DNA of 33,341 nucleotides from an uncultured Acidobacteriota bacterium (lineage in GTDB: Bacteria > Acidobacteriota > Thermoanaerobaculia > UBA5066). Position numbers and translations under genes: made by a program. The notes under the pieces were generated by a model that did no database searches, was not told the origin of the DNA, and worked only from the letters and a program-made list of their open reading frames with translations. Below are positions 8,833 to 16,554 of the stretch, one piece after another (position 1 is the stretch's first letter; each line of letters starts with the position of its first letter). The DNA is taken from the NCBI GenBank assembly GCA_903845115.1, contig CAIMWE010000085.1, positions 1 to 33,341 on the forward strand, given 5' to 3'.

Positions 8833-10083
8833 TCACCAGCTCCGCCGGACTGCCAGGTGCACCCGCCGGCTGGCCCAGCGGGCGCCGAAGGGACCGTACC
8901 TGGAACCGTAGGGAAGCTCCGCGCCGACGACCGCCTTCCAGACGTCGTCGAGGTTGTCGGCCACCTCGGCCTTCAGGAGGCCGTCGCCGTGGTCGAACGC
9001 GCCGGTCCAGGCGGCCCGCCAGCTCCCCCACCGCTCGGTCCGGTCCCAGACGACGATCAGCCCCGGCAGGAAGGCCCGGTCGAAGAGGAGCGCCTTGTCG
9101 ATCGGCGTCCCCCGCGCGTTCGCCGCGAACGTGACGAGGAGCGTCCCGTCCCCGAACGCCCGCTCCAGTCCCACCGTCCAGATCAGCGCCTGCCCCAGGT
9201 CCGGATCGGCCGACGAGAGGAAGGACGCCTCGCCCCGCAGGACGAAGGGGCCGGTGACGCGCGACACCTCGAGCCCGGCCGCGTTCTCGCGGGCGTATCG
9301 CCGGTCGGCGGGGATGGCGTATCCCTCGGGCGTCGGGAACGCCTCGTCCACCCTGGCGACGAGGAGGGGCGCGGGGCGGACGCCGGTGCGGCCCCAGAGC
9401 CCCAGGTCCCACTCCGCCACCGCCGTCAGGAGGCGCAGCGCCCCGAACCCGTCGCGCGGCGGGTCGCTCGTCCCGTCGACGAGGTGGACCGGGACCGGCG
9501 CCCCGCTCGTGTCGATCGGAGCGTTCCGGCCGGTCAGGACGGGCATCCTCCACGGCGTGGTCGTCGCCGCCCAGACCCCGTCGAGGCGGAGCGCCCCGGC
9601 CTGTCCGGTCACCCTTGCCCCCCAGACGGGCAGCTTCTCGTCGGCGAACGGGTCGGAGAGGTCCCGCGGGAGGAAGGCGTCGGCCGGCGAGTAGCCGTCG
9701 GTCTTCCCCCAGCCGAGGAAGAAGCGGCCCGCCTGGAGGTCCACCGAGGAGGCGAGCGGGAGTCGCAGCCAGGCCTCGCGGATCGACAGCGGCGTCCGGC
9801 GCAGCTCCCGGTCGGCGGGGTCGAAGAGCAGCGGCCCCCTCTCGTGCGAGCTGATCGCCTCCGCCCTCCCCGAGACGGCGTAGGCGACGGACCCTAGCTT
9901 CCCCTCCTGCTTCACGAAGAGCGTCTGCCAGCCGACCACCCACGGGTCCAGGTCGTTGACCCGGTCCGCGTAGGCGAACCCCTTGGCCTCCGCGTATCCG
10001 GAGAATCCCTGCCCGCTCGCGGCCCGGGGCGCGCCCGCGAGAATCGCGAGGAACGCGGCCGCGGCCAGCCGGCCGAGGGTCAA
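8833..10083 (-). CDS. Outer-membrane beta-barrel protein of the ABC/LolA-like operon
   Basis: 416 aa. The start is set by a TTG at 10083-10081 whose last two bases belong to the TGA of the upstream gene (TTGA overlap), with a G-rich Shine-Dalgarno (gggaggggggcgagga) just before it; an ATG-initiated reading would need about 160 extra residues that are only the shadow of the upstream gene. Residues 1-24 form a signal peptide ending at AASG. The mature part has alternating amphipathic strands and a final aromatic residue (VRRSW), typical of outer-membrane barrels. The block 'FFLGWGKTDGYSPADAF.PRDLSDPF' resembles the conserved 'WGkaDg.nPtD' stretch of DUF1302-like or alginate-export-like barrels. 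It is the last gene of the operon, so it may be the outer-membrane acceptor or outlet for the ABC/LolA-like pathway. That role is inferred. Confidence 0.8.
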   Translation of the reverse strand: MTLGRLAAAAFLAILAGAPRAASGQGFSGYAEAKGFAYADRVNDLDPWVVGWQTLFVKQEGKLGSVAYAVSGRAEAISSHERGPLLFDPADRELRRTPLSIREAWLRLPLASSVDLQAGRFFLGWGKTDGYSPADAFLPRDLSDPFADEKLPVWGARVTGQAGALRLDGVWAATTTPWRMPVLTGRNAPIDTSGAPVPVHLVDGTSDPPRDGFGALRLLTAVAEWDLGLWGRTGVRPAPLLVARVDEAFPTPEGYAIPADRRYARENAAGLEVSRVTGPFVLRGEASFLSSADPDLGQALIWTVGLERAFGDGTLLVTFAANARGTPIDKALLFDRAFLPGLIVVWDRTERWGSWRAAWTGAFDHGDGLLKAEVADNLDDVWKAVVGAELPYGSRYGPFGARWASRRVHLAVRRSW

Positions 10084-10877
10084 TCCTCGCCCCCCTCCCG
10101 GTTCAGGTTCTGGAGCGAGAAGCGCGCGGCAGGCTGCGGGCGGTCGAAGGCCAGCTCCTCGAGGACGATCGTCGTCCGGCTCCCCTTCTTCAGGTCGCTC
10201 ATCTCCAGCTTCCTCGCCACCCAGTGGCCGTCCACCTGCTGGAGATCCGCCAGGACGAGCCGCTTGGCGACCTCCTTCTCCCCTTTCCGGAAGATCTCCT
10301 GCTTCACCATGTAGAGGATGTCCTTCCGGAGCCAGAGGAGCTTCCGTTCGTAGAGCGACTTCCCCGCCTTCTCGGTCGTCGAGGTCGGCCGCGCCTCGAT
10401 CTTCCAGCAGGGCTGCCCGTCGACGGTCTCCTCCCCCTTGACGGCGACGTCGAACTTCGCCTGGTCGAACTCCTCCATGTCCTCGTAGTTGAAGTCGGTC
10501 CCGACGAACGAGGTGTCGCGGTCCTGCGTCGCGATCCGGCGCTCGCGCTTCATCGACGGGAGGTAGAGCCACTGGTCGGGCGAGAGGCCCGGCTTGCCCA
10601 GCGACAGGAACGAGACCCCCTTCACCTCGGGCGGGGCGGTGAAGCGGATCAGGAGCTTCGCGTCGCCCGCGTACCCCTCGCGCCAGCTCCGCCAGCTCTT
10701 CTTCCTCACCTTGCCGTCTTTCGCGGCGACCGACAGCTGACCGGCGTACTGCTGGCTCTTCGTCCGGTGCCTCGCCTCCGACTCGACGAGGAGCTTCCGG
10801 GCGTCGTCGGCGAGGAGGGGACGCGACAGGACGAGGAGCGCGACGAGGAGGGCGGGCCCGGGAGAGCGTCTATTCAT
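10080..10877 (-). CDS. Outer membrane lipoprotein-sorting protein (LolA-like, PF17131 type)
   Basis: 265 aa with a signal peptide (residues 1-23, cleavage near LLA-DD). It has the features of the LolA-like 'outer membrane lipoprotein-sorting' family: KGVSFLSL, DQWLYLPSMKRERRI, 'SFVGTDFNYEDME', and a later 'W.IEARP' and 'W.ARKLEM' pattern on a half-barrel fold. Family members are periplasmic carriers of hydrophobic cargo and usually sit next to an FtsX-type ABC transporter or RND pump, as here. The ATG overlaps the end of the permease gene by 8 bp, and its own stop overlaps the TTG start of the barrel gene, so all three are translationally coupled. Cargo (lipoprotein, lipid or hopanoid-like) cannot be read from the sequence. 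It is not canonical LolA, which acts with LolCDE and LolB. Confidence 0.88.
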   Translation of the reverse strand: MNRRSPGPALLVALLVLSRPLLADDARKLLVESEARHRTKSQQYAGQLSVAAKDGKVRKKSWRSWREGYAGDAKLLIRFTAPPEVKGVSFLSLGKPGLSPDQWLYLPSMKRERRIATQDRDTSFVGTDFNYEDMEEFDQAKFDVAVKGEETVDGQPCWKIEARPTSTTEKAGKSLYERKLLWLRKDILYMVKQEIFRKGEKEVAKRLVLADLQQVDGHWVARKLEMSDLKKGSRTTIVLEELAFDRPQPAARFSLQNLNREGGED

Positions 10878-13422
10878 ACTCGATGGCCTCGGTCACTTTC
10901 ACGCCCGCGGCCTGGCGGGCCGGGACGAAGGCGGCGATCGCCGACACGACCGGGAGGGCGACGGCCAGCTCGAGCAACATCCCCCACGGGGTGGTGTGCG
11001 GCATCAGCCAGCCGGCGAAGGTGGCGGCGATGGTCCGTTCCATGAAGAGGGCGATCAGGAGGCCGAGCGGGATGGCCAGGAGGTAGCCGACCATCGCGAG
11101 CGCTGTCCCCTCGAGGGCCACGCTCCGGGCGATCTGGCCCCCCACCGCCCCGAGCGCCTTCAGGATCCCGATCTCGCGGGTCCGCTCCGCCACCGAGATC
11201 AGGAGCGACGTGACGATCCCGAGGAAGGCGACGCCGAGGGCGAGGAAGACGGTGATCCGGACGAGGGAGTGGAAGCCGTCGATCGCCTTCCCGATCTCGG
11301 CGACGAACTCGCGGCGCGTGGAGACCAGGGCTGGCATCCGGGCTCCCATCAGCTCCCGGATCGAGTCGCGCACCTTCCCCACGTCGGCCCCCTTCTTCAG
11401 GTTGACGTCGTAGGTGTCGACCCGGTCGTCGTGCCAGTGCTTCAGGAAGACCGCGCGGTCCATGAAGATCGTCCCCTTGTCGTTCGTGTAGTCGCGGAAG
11501 ACCGCCGCGATCGGGAACGAGACGGCGCCGGAAGGGGTCGTGAGCCTCACGGAGCCTCCGACGCCCGCCTGGTGGAGCCGGGAGTAGTTCTCCGAGACCG
11601 CCACCTTTTCCTCGTGGACGAGGCCCCGGAGCATCGCCTCCTCGCTCCCCTCGAGGAAGTCGTGTCGAACCCGGGACATCATCAGCTCCACCTCGATCGA
11701 GGAGAGGAGGGCCACCGTCTCCCCCATCGTCACGCGGAGGCCCCGGTAGCTCTCGACCGACCGGACCCCGGGAAGGGCCGCCAGCTCGTCCCTGAGCGAG
11801 GCGGGAAAGCGGGAGTCGGGGTTGACGAAGTTGGCCGAGGCGCGAACGTAGATGTCGGAGGTGAGGACGTCGTCCATCCACCGGACCATCGAGGCCTTCG
11901 TCGACCCCATGTAGCCGCCGAGGCCGAGGACGAAGGCGATCGAGAGGGTGGTCGCCACGACCGTCCCGGCCGTCCGGCGGGGGCTTCCGAGGAGGGAGTC
12001 GGACGCGAGCTTCCCGGCCACCGGCGCCAGCCTGGCCAGCACGGGCGCGACCTTCCGGATGACGAACTGCGACGCCGGGGAGGCGAGGAAGGCCACGGCC
12101 GCTCCGAAGAGCCCGAGCGGGACGACGATGAGGGGGAGGCCATGAATCGGCGGCCGCCACGCGATGAGGCAGGCGACGGCCAGGAGGAGGCCACCGATCG
12201 CGAGACGCCGCCCCGGCGCCCGGACCGCCTGCGCCTGGAAGCTCCCCTTGGCGAACGCTTCCGTCGGCGAGATCCGCGCCGCGGCCATGGCGGGGCCCCA
12301 CGCCCCGGCGAGAGAGGCCAGGAGGCCCAGGAGGACCGACTGCGCCGCGAGCGGCGCGTCGATCCGGGCGGTGGAGGCGTCGACGACGCCGTAGACCTGC
12401 GCGCTCGTCTGCTCCATCGCCCGGAGGAACCCCTCCGCCATCGAGGAGCCGAGGAGGAGGCCCAGGACTCCCCCGAGGAGGCCGAGGACCGCCGCCTCCA
12501 CGAGGAAGAGGAGCGCGACCTGCCTCGGCGTCGCCCCGAGCGAGCGGAGCGTCCCGATGTCGCGGCGCCGCCGGTTCACGGCGACGGCGAACGAGTTGAA
12601 GATCAGGAACGTGCCGATCCCGAGGGCGAAGCCGCTCGAGACGTGGAAGCCCGCGACGAAGTTGGCGATCAGCTTCTCCAGCTGCGCCCCGCGCATCCCC
12701 GGCGTCTCGACGCGGAACGTCGGCCCGAGCGCCGCCTGCAGCTCCTTCGTCCCCTCGTCGAGCGTCAAGCCTTCCGCCAGGCGGATCTCGATCCGGTCGA
12801 ACCGGCGGCCCCTGGCGAAGAGGTCTTGCGCTGCATAGACGTCCATCAGGATCAGGTTCCCGCCGAATGCCTCCGCGAACCCCTTCGGCGTCAGGAGGCC
12901 GCGAACCGTCACCTTCCGCATCCCCCGCGCCGTCCGGAGCGTCAGGGTGTCCCCCACCCTCAGCCCCGCCTTCGTGGCGAGCGGCCGGGCCAGCGCCACC
13001 GAGTCGGGCTGGGCCAGGAAGAGGAGCGGGTCGTCCAGGTCGGCGTCCTCCCCCTCGAAGCCGTAATCGCGCATCTCCCGGTCCCCGAGGAGGTCGACGC
13101 CGAGGACGAGCAGGCTCCCCAGCTCGCCCCTCTCGGGCACCACCACCTGCTCGATGACGGGCGACTGCGCCTTCACGGCACCGACCAGCCGGATCGTCTC
13201 GGCCAGCTCCTCCGGGACGCCGCCGTCGGCCACCACCTGGAGCTGCGCCTTCCCCGCCATCCGGTCGACCGTGCTCCGGATCCCGCCGATCAGCGTCCCC
13301 TGCGCTCCCCGGATCGCCGCGAAGGTCGCCACGCCGACGACGACGCCGAGGAGCGTCAGGAAGGTCTTCGCCTTGTTCCGCGACGCGTACGAGAGCGACA
13401 GCGTCGAGAGGAGGAACCTCAA
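10870..13422 (-). CDS. ABC transporter permease with two FtsX/MacB-type domains
   Basis: 850 aa. It starts at a TTG (13422-13420) 4 nt after the ATPase stop; no ATG or GTG in frame fits better. An N-terminal membrane helix (about 20-38) is followed by a periplasmic MacB-type core domain (about 40-250) and a first FtsX membrane unit (about 262-390, with the cytoplasmic 'RRRRDIGTLRSLGATPRQV' motif). Two middle helices (about 408-450), a fourth helix (about 485-503), a second periplasmic domain and a second FtsX unit (about 715-845, with 'ERTREIGILKALGAVGGQI') complete it. Four-plus-four helix permeases of this kind work as mechanotransmission or lipid/lipoprotein extraction devices rather than importers. 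With the ATPase upstream and the LolA-like carrier downstream, it probably moves a lipid-like substrate from the inner membrane to the carrier. Substrate is unknown. Confidence 0.92.
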   Translation of the reverse strand: MRFLLSTLSLSYASRNKAKTFLTLLGVVVGVATFAAIRGAQGTLIGGIRSTVDRMAGKAQLQVVADGGVPEELAETIRLVGAVKAQSPVIEQVVVPERGELGSLLVLGVDLLGDREMRDYGFEGEDADLDDPLLFLAQPDSVALARPLATKAGLRVGDTLTLRTARGMRKVTVRGLLTPKGFAEAFGGNLILMDVYAAQDLFARGRRFDRIEIRLAEGLTLDEGTKELQAALGPTFRVETPGMRGAQLEKLIANFVAGFHVSSGFALGIGTFLIFNSFAVAVNRRRRDIGTLRSLGATPRQVALLFLVEAAVLGLLGGVLGLLLGSSMAEGFLRAMEQTSAQVYGVVDASTARIDAPLAAQSVLLGLLASLAGAWGPAMAAARISPTEAFAKGSFQAQAVRAPGRRLAIGGLLLAVACLIAWRPPIHGLPLIVVPLGLFGAAVAFLASPASQFVIRKVAPVLARLAPVAGKLASDSLLGSPRRTAGTVVATTLSIAFVLGLGGYMGSTKASMVRWMDDVLTSDIYVRASANFVNPDSRFPASLRDELAALPGVRSVESYRGLRVTMGETVALLSSIEVELMMSRVRHDFLEGSEEAMLRGLVHEEKVAVSENYSRLHQAGVGGSVRLTTPSGAVSFPIAAVFRDYTNDKGTIFMDRAVFLKHWHDDRVDTYDVNLKKGADVGKVRDSIRELMGARMPALVSTRREFVAEIGKAIDGFHSLVRITVFLALGVAFLGIVTSLLISVAERTREIGILKALGAVGGQIARSVALEGTALAMVGYLLAIPLGLLIALFMERTIAATFAGWLMPHTTPWGMLLELAVALPVVSAIAAFVPARQAAGVKVTEAIEYE

Positions 13423-13426
13423 CGAC

Positions 13427-14101
13427 TCACCGTCCGTGGTCCCCGACGAGGCGCCCGTCCCGGAGCTCCACGGTCCGGTCGCAGACCGCCGCGGCGTGCG
13501 GGTCGTGCGTCACCATGACGATCGTCGCCTTCCCCTCGTCGTGGATGGAACGGAGCAGGGCGAGGATCTCGGCCCCCCGCGCGGTGTCGAGGTTCCCGGT
13601 CGGTTCGTCGGCCAGGAGGAGGGGCGCCCCGGTCACGAGCGCCCGCGCGATGGCGACGCGCTGGCGCTCGCCGCCGGAGAGCTCGTCCGGCAGGTGCCGG
13701 CTCCGCTCCGACAGCCCCACCGTCCCGAGGGCCGCGGCCACGCGGGAGTCGACCTCTTTCCGCGCGACACCGGCGAGGTGGAGCGGCAGCGCCACGTTCT
13801 GGGCCGCCGTCAGCGTCGGCATCAGGTGGTAGGCCTGGAAGATGTAGGAGACGTGGGTCCGCCGGAAGAGGGAGCGGGCCTCCTCGCTCTCCTTCGTCAG
13901 GTCCCGCCCGGCGACCTCCACCGAGCCCGCGGTCGGGACGTCGAGGCCGCCCATCAGGTTGAGGAGCGTCGATTTCCCCGAGCCCGACGGCCCCACCACC
14001 GCCACCATCTCCCCGGCCTCGATCGAGAAGGAGATGCCCGAGAGGGCGGTCACCTGCGACTTGCCGTCGTAGACCTTGGAGACTTCGGTCAGGCGCAGCA
14101 T
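13427..14101 (-). CDS. ABC transporter ATP-binding protein (LolD/MacB family)
   Basis: 224 aa. All nucleotide-binding motifs are intact: Walker A GPSGSGKST (37-45), Q-loop Q89, signature LSGGERQRVAIARAL (141-155), Walker B LLLADEPTG with catalytic E166, and H-loop H199. Length and motif wording match the LolD/MacB/FtsE group, the partners of FtsX-type permeases. An in-frame reading can be extended to 14920, but that part is antisense to the M2 peptidase gene and looks non-coding; the ATG at 14101 begins MLRLTEVSKVY, the normal family start. No Shine-Dalgarno precedes it. A TTGACA-N17-GATTCT promoter ends 6 nt upstream, so the mRNA probably starts at the ATG. First gene of the four-gene minus-strand operon. 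Confidence 0.93.
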   Translation of the reverse strand: MLRLTEVSKVYDGKSQVTALSGISFSIEAGEMVAVVGPSGSGKSTLLNLMGGLDVPTAGSVEVAGRDLTKESEEARSLFRRTHVSYIFQAYHLMPTLTAAQNVALPLHLAGVARKEVDSRVAAALGTVGLSERSRHLPDELSGGERQRVAIARALVTGAPLLLADEPTGNLDTARGAEILALLRSIHDEGKATIVMVTHDPHAAAVCDRTVELRDGRLVGDHGR

Positions 14102-14107
14102 CGGTCG

Positions 14108-14136
14108 AGAATCGGTGCGGGGGAATCGGCTGTCAA
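14108..14136 (-). promoter_or_regulatory. Sigma70-type promoter of the ABC operon, probably leaderless
   Basis: On the minus strand, TTGACA (14136-14131) and GATTCT (14113-14108) are separated by exactly 17 nt, and the ATG at 14101 follows after 6 nt. A transcript starting at the usual +7 would begin at the A of the ATG. The -35 is a perfect consensus; the -10 matches 4 of 6. Confidence 0.7.
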
Positions 14137-14212
14137 GGCGCCCCGCCCCGGGATCCCCGCGCCCTCGTTCAGCGGCCGGGAGTGGCAGTAGGATCGCGGA
14201 GGAGGTTCCCCC

Positions 14213-16018
14213 ATGCGCCGACTGGCCCTCGCCCTGGTCCTGGCCCTGATCGCTTTCCCCGTCGCGTCCGCCCCACCGACCCCGGCCGCCACCCCCGCCG
14301 AGGCGAGGGCGTTCGTCGAGGGGGCCGAGGCGAAGCTCCTGGCCCTCTCGGTCGAGGCGGAACGGGCTACCTGGGTCCAGGAGAACTTCATCACCGACGA
14401 CACCGAGACCATCGCCGCCCTGGCCGCCGAGCGGCGCGCCGCGGCCGCGGCCGGGATGGCCAAGCAGGCGACCCGCTTCGACGGCCTCGCCCTTCCGGCC
14501 GACGTCGCGAGAAAACTGGAGCTCCTGAAGCTCTCCCTCGTTCTCGCCGCCCCGGCCAACCCGGCCGAGAGCGCCGAGCTGGCCCGTCTGGCGGCCGGCA
14601 TGAACGGGACCTACGGAAAGGGGAAGTACTGCCCTCCGGGCAAGGAGTGCCTCGACCTCACGGCGATCGATAAGCGGATGGCCGAGAGCCGGGATCCGAA
14701 GGAGCTGCTGGAGCTCTGGAAGGGCTGGCACGCCATCGCCCCGCCGATGAAGAACGACTTCGCCCGGGCGGTCGAGCTGTCGAACAAGGGGGCCAGGGAG
14801 CTCGGCTTCGCCGACACCGGCGCCATGTGGCGGAGCAAGTACGACATGCCGCCGGAGGCCTTCGCCAAGGAGGTCGACCGCCTCTTCCAGCAGGTGAGGC
14901 CGCTGTACCTCTCGCTCCACGCCTACGTCCGGTTCCAGCTACGGAAGCAGTACGGGGACGCGGTCGTCCCGGCCACGGGACCGATCCCGGCGCACCTGCT
15001 GGGCAACATGTGGGCCCAGACCTGGGGGAACATCTACCCGCTCGTCGCGCCGAAGGAGGGCGACCCCGGCTACGACGTGACCGTCATCCTCAAGGAGAAG
15101 AAGGTCGACGAGAAGGGGATGGTCCGCTACGGCGAGGGCTTCTTCACGTCGCTCGGCTTCGCCCCGCTCCCGGCCACCTTCTGGGAGCGGTCGCTCTTCA
15201 CGAAGCCGCGGGACCGGGAGGTCGTCTGCCACGCCAGCGCGACGGACGTCGATTACGTCGACGACCTCCGGATCAAGATGTGCATCGCCATCACCGCGGA
15301 GGAGTTCGCGGTGGTCCACCACGAGCTGGGGCACAACTTCTACCAGCGCGCCTACAACAAGCAGCCTGGCCTCTTCCGCGAGAGCGCCAACGACGGATTC
15401 CACGAGGCGATCGGCGACACGATCGCCCTCTCCATCACGCCGGGCTACCTGAAGAAGCTCGGCTTCATCGCCGCCGAGCCGCCCGCGTCGAAGGACCTCG
15501 GCCTCCTGATGCAGATGGCGCTGGATAAGGTCGCTTTCCTCCCGTTCGGCCTGCTGATCGACCGGTGGCGCTGGAAGGTCTACTCGGGCGAGGTCCCGCC
15601 CGGGAAGTACAACCAGGCGTGGTGGGACCTCCGGCTCGAGTACCAGGGGGTCGCGGCCCCGGTCGCCCGCACCGAGGCCGACTTCGACGCCGGCGCGAAG
15701 TACCACGTCCCGGCGAGCGTCCCCTACACGCGCTACTTCCTGGCCGACATCCTCCAGTTCCAGTTCCACCGGGACCTGGCGAAGACCGCTGGCTGCACGG
15801 ACGCCGTGAACCGCTGCTCGGTCTACGGCAACAAGGCGGCCGGGAAGAAGCTGAACGACATGCTGGAGATGGGGATGTCGAAGCCCTGGCCCGAGGCCCT
15901 CGAGAAGATCAGCGGCACGAAGACCATGGACGCGACCGCCGTCCTCGACTACTTCGCCCCGCTGCAGAAGTGGCTCGACGAGCAGATCCGGAAGGAGAAG
16001 ATCCCGGTCGGCTGGTAG
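14213..16018 (+). CDS. Secreted M2-family metallopeptidase (angiotensin-converting-enzyme-like)
   Basis: 601 aa, with an ATG 7 nt after GGAGGAGG (14198-14205). Residues 1-20 form a signal peptide (ALVLALIAFPVASA). The zinc site is H370-E371-L-G-H374 in 'VVHHELGHNFYQ', and 'FRESANDGFHEAIGD' supplies the third ligand E398, 24 residues after the second histidine, exactly the spacing of ACE. Length matches bacterial single-domain M2 enzymes, which remove dipeptides from peptide C-termini in the periplasm or outside the cell. Cysteines at 'CPPGKEC' and near the end (CTDAVNRC) could form disulfides. The gene is divergent from the ABC operon and convergent with nothing; MerR follows after 90 bp in the same direction but has its own promoter. 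A peptide-scavenging role is inferred. Confidence 0.93.
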   Translation: MRRLALALVLALIAFPVASAPPTPAATPAEARAFVEGAEAKLLALSVEAERATWVQENFITDDTETIAALAAERRAAAAAGMAKQATRFDGLALPADVARKLELLKLSLVLAAPANPAESAELARLAAGMNGTYGKGKYCPPGKECLDLTAIDKRMAESRDPKELLELWKGWHAIAPPMKNDFARAVELSNKGARELGFADTGAMWRSKYDMPPEAFAKEVDRLFQQVRPLYLSLHAYVRFQLRKQYGDAVVPATGPIPAHLLGNMWAQTWGNIYPLVAPKEGDPGYDVTVILKEKKVDEKGMVRYGEGFFTSLGFAPLPATFWERSLFTKPRDREVVCHASATDVDYVDDLRIKMCIAITAEEFAVVHHELGHNFYQRAYNKQPGLFRESANDGFHEAIGDTIALSITPGYLKKLGFIAAEPPASKDLGLLMQMALDKVAFLPFGLLIDRWRWKVYSGEVPPGKYNQAWWDLRLEYQGVAAPVARTEADFDAGAKYHVPASVPYTRYFLADILQFQFHRDLAKTAGCTDAVNRCSVYGNKAAGKKLNDMLEMGMSKPWPEALEKISGTKTMDATAVLDYFAPLQKWLDEQIRKEKIPVGW

Positions 16019-16066
16019 GCCGGCCCTGGTCTTCGCGGGAAGGGGCGGCCCGAGGCCAGAAAAATA

Positions 16067-16080
16067 TTGTCACTTGACAA
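16067..16080 (+). promoter_or_regulatory. Operator palindrome 1 (over the -35)
   Basis: TTGTCA-CT-TGACAA is a perfect 6+6 inverted repeat. It includes the -35 hexamer. It shares the TGACA half-site with the second palindrome 4 nt downstream. Confidence 0.6.
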
Positions 16081-16083
16081 ACG

Positions 16084-16098
16084 TGACAGTAACTGTCA
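16084..16098 (+). promoter_or_regulatory. Operator palindrome 2 (spacer and -10)
   Basis: TGACAGTAACTGTCA is a perfect 7+7 inverted repeat around one A. It fills most of the -35/-10 spacer, the place where MerR-family proteins usually bind. Confidence 0.65.
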
Positions 16099-16108
16099 TA
16101 TTTATGGA

Positions 16109-16552
16109 GTGAGCGACAGACCTTCTCCCTCCCCCTGGGGCATCGCGGAACTGGCCGAGCTGGGAGGGGTGAGCCGGCGGACGGTCCGGTACTACGTCCA
16201 GGAAGGTCTCCTCCCCGCCCCGCACGGCGTCGGGCGCGGAAACCACTACGGCCGGGAGCACCTCGACCGCCTCCTGGCGGTGAAGGCGATGCAGGAGAAG
16301 GGGTGGTCCCTGGAGAGGATCCGGGGCGAATCCGTCCCCCCCGCGGAGGGAAACGTGACAGTCACACTGGTTCCCCGGGAGGCCTGGGTGAGGCTGACCG
16401 TGGCACCGGGGATCGAAATCCACCTCGGGAGCGGGCGGCGGCTTCCGCCTCCCGGACGGCTGGCCGAGCTGGCGGCGACGTGCCGCGAGCTCTTCGGAGA
16501 CGGGCCGGAAAGCGCGGAAGCCGGCAGCCCGTCCAAGGACGGAAAGGAGTGA
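16109..16552 (+). CDS. MerR-family transcriptional regulator
   Basis: 147 aa from GTG 16109. A TTG at 16067 is in frame but lies inside the operator and promoter, so it is rejected. Residues 10-75 are a MerR winged helix-turn-helix: 'WGIAELAELGGVSRRTVRYYVQEGLLP', then 'GRGNHYGREHLDRLLAVKAMQEKGWSLERIR'. The usual long dimerisation helix is short. The rest (about 82-130, VTVTLVPREAW...LTVAPGIEIHLGSG) looks like a small beta-rich effector part without the cysteine ligands of metal-sensing MerR proteins. The stop lies 2 nt before the VIT/vWA start with GGAAAGGAG between coding ends, so the two are cotranscribed. It probably controls this cassette through the palindromes in its promoter. Confidence 0.88.
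   Translation: MSDRPSPSPWGIAELAELGGVSRRTVRYYVQEGLLPAPHGVGRGNHYGREHLDRLLAVKAMQEKGWSLERIRGESVPPAEGNVTVTLVPREAWVRLTVAPGIEIHLGSGRRLPPPGRLAELAATCRELFGDGPESAEAGSPSKDGKE
16351..16365 (+). promoter_or_regulatory. Possible third operator inside the MerR gene
   Basis: AAACGTGACAGTCAC contains the perfect palindrome GTGAC-A-GTCAC. Its first 12 bases (AAACGTGACAGT) are identical to 16079-16090 in the promoter. It could be a downstream operator for looping or road-block control. It also encodes NVTVT, so chance is possible. Confidence 0.4.
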
Positions 16553-16554
16553 CC

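Larger units (their letters stand above)
16056..16102 (+). promoter_or_regulatory. MerR promoter with UP-like A/T tract; leaderless start
   Basis: An A/T-rich tract (about 16058-16068) precedes TTGACA (16074-16079), a 17-nt spacer and CATATT (16097-16102). The GTG start of the MerR gene lies 6 nt after the -10, so transcription from +7 begins at the start codon. The sharp A/T rise stands out from the flanking GC-rich DNA. The spacer and -10 are covered by a palindrome, which points to control by the MerR protein itself. Confidence 0.75.

Noticed and set aside
8630-9943. Overlapping minus-strand frame of 437 codons in the barrel gene region
   Set aside because: Arg/Gly-rich shadow of the barrel gene. 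The 8833-10083 frame has a signal peptide and barrel-like strands.
13427-14920. ABC ATPase read as a 497-aa protein starting at 14920
   Set aside because: The extra 270 residues are antisense to the M2 peptidase, low in complexity and unlike any ATPase extension. ATG 14101 has a promoter right in front.
16303-16554. VIT/vWA gene starting inside the MerR gene (910 aa)
   Set aside because: The extra 84 residues are a shadow of MerR codons. ATG 16555 has a ribosome site and begins just after the MerR stop.
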